Source of the DNA: Candidatus Coatesiibacteriota bacterium
Lineage (GTDB): Bacteria > RBG-13-66-14
NCBI GenBank assembly: GCA_014728185.1
Contig: WJMB01000023.1
Location: 1-6,008 of the forward strand
DNA length: 6,008 nucleotides
Direction: 5' to 3'
The notes below the pieces were generated by a model. That model did no database searches, was not told the DNA's origin, and worked only from the letters and a program-made list of their open reading frames with translations. Below, one piece after another: positions 5,688 through 6,008 of the stretch. A program made the translations under genes and the position numbers. Every line of letters begins with the position of its first letter. Position 1 is the stretch's first letter.

Positions 5688-5725
5688 AACCAACCAGCTA
5701 CTGGTGCTCATCTGCTAGAGGGCTG

Positions 5726-5765
5726 GCTGAAAGGCCGACTAATCAATGCCGACCAAGGGCTTTTT
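5726..5765 (+). repeat. Terminator-like sequence related to 4136-4166
   Basis: It shares GCTG(C)AAAGGCCGA and GGGCTTTTT with the hairpin at 4136-4166, in the same orientation, but with a longer middle (20 nt here). AAAGGCC (5730-5736) can pair with GGCTTTT (5758-5764, one G-T). With the other copy it brackets the minus-strand gene as a short direct repeat. No plus-strand gene ends here to need a terminator. Confidence 0.4.
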
Positions 5766-5900
5766 GTTTCACTGACGGATGATTGATGCTGCCGAGAATC
5801 CAGTCACAAGCGGGTTCCAGGGGACTGGGTACCTGCGGGCTGATATGGATTGTCGAACGCCTTCGGCTTGTAGAAGCGCTTTACTCCATGAAATCTTGTA

Positions 5901-5966
5901 CCCTCTTCGGACCGGGTTATTGTTGTAATCTGCTGATAATAATCGAGTAGCTTCAGAAATACCTGT
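5901..5966 (-). repeat. Copy 2 of the diverged inverted intergenic block
   Basis: The reverse complement matches 2441-2503: ACAGGT (5961-5966), TTCTG, the 14-base core TATTATCAGCAGAT (5928-5941 on the plus strand) and ATAACCC (5914-5920). It points toward the minus-strand exported gene, whose ATG is about 265 bp downstream. A small dyad TTGT-AAAT-ACAA (5971-5982) sits just outside its 5' end, in the place where copy 1 has its hairpin. Confidence 0.6.
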
Positions 5967-6008
5967 CACATTGTAAATACAAATAAGTGGCAATGACTAG
6001 AGGGGAGC

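Larger units (their letters stand above)
5638..6008. other. Upstream region of the minus-strand gene, no gene seen
   Basis: 371 bp that is AT-richer than the coding regions. On the minus strand it would be the leader and promoter region of the 5637 gene. It contains the second copy of the inverted block (5901-5966), a terminator-like direct repeat (5726-5765), and a possible 6-bp stem CCAGTC (5800-5805) with GACTGG (5823-5828). A 74-codon minus-strand frame at 5769-5993 has no family resemblance. No gene enters from the right edge that I can support. Confidence 0.6.

Noticed and set aside
4261..5688. 475-codon plus-strand frame opposite the 4444-5637 gene
   Set aside because: It lacks a signal peptide, domains and a ribosome site, is rich in Arg/Gln/Gly as GC-rich antisense frames are, and has a duplicated MAMLKLLVGDD segment only because of the 81-bp DNA repeat. 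The minus-strand frame has a signal peptide and a good ribosome site.

Overview
The window comes from a GC-rich, MEP-pathway bacterium. It holds two housekeeping genes (ispE, spoVG), one tRNA gene (tRNA-Gln, UUG) and two large genes for exported proteins of no named family. The coding regions are strongly GC-rich. The spacers, above all 2021-2951, look clearly more AT-rich. Only about 58% of the window is gene, which is low for a bacterium. I cannot place the phylum from this sequence. SpoVG next to ispE, plain secreted beta-sandwich proteins and long spacers would fit an uncultivated candidate phylum or a deltaproteobacterium-like lineage, but that is inference.

Left part (1-2020): a short AT-rich leader with a 13-bp dyad precedes ispE (206-1072, +), the GHMP kinase of isoprenoid precursor synthesis. 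A 439-bp spacer without a convincing gene follows, then spoVG (1512-1808, +), a small nucleic-acid-binding regulator. A strong promoter (1829-1857) then drives tRNA-Gln (1894-1968, CCA encoded), which ends at a hairpin terminator (1980-2016). ispE, spoVG and tRNA-Gln are known chromosomal neighbours in several lineages, so this is ordinary core genome.

Middle and right part (2021-6008): after the tRNA the conserved synteny stops and a 931-bp AT-rich spacer begins. Two convergent genes follow. Gene 2952-4022 (+) encodes an exported protein with two similar beta-sandwich-like domains. Gene 4444-5637 (-) encodes an exported protein with an N-terminal calcium-loop-like motif and a possible C-terminal CBM9/DOMON-like region. 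They meet head-on across a 421-bp spacer with two bidirectional terminator-like hairpins. The 3' end of the minus-strand gene carries an 81-bp tandem duplication (78 of 81 bases identical) that includes its last 21 codons and stop.

The most unusual signal is a diverged block of about 55-65 bp present twice in opposite orientation, at 2441-2503 (+) and 5901-5966 (-). Each copy lies upstream of, and points toward, one of the two exported-protein genes. It could be a shared regulatory or leader element, a dispersed intergenic repeat, or worn terminal inverted repeats around a roughly 3.5-kb cassette. I found no CRISPR array, transposase, recombinase or recognisable defence gene.
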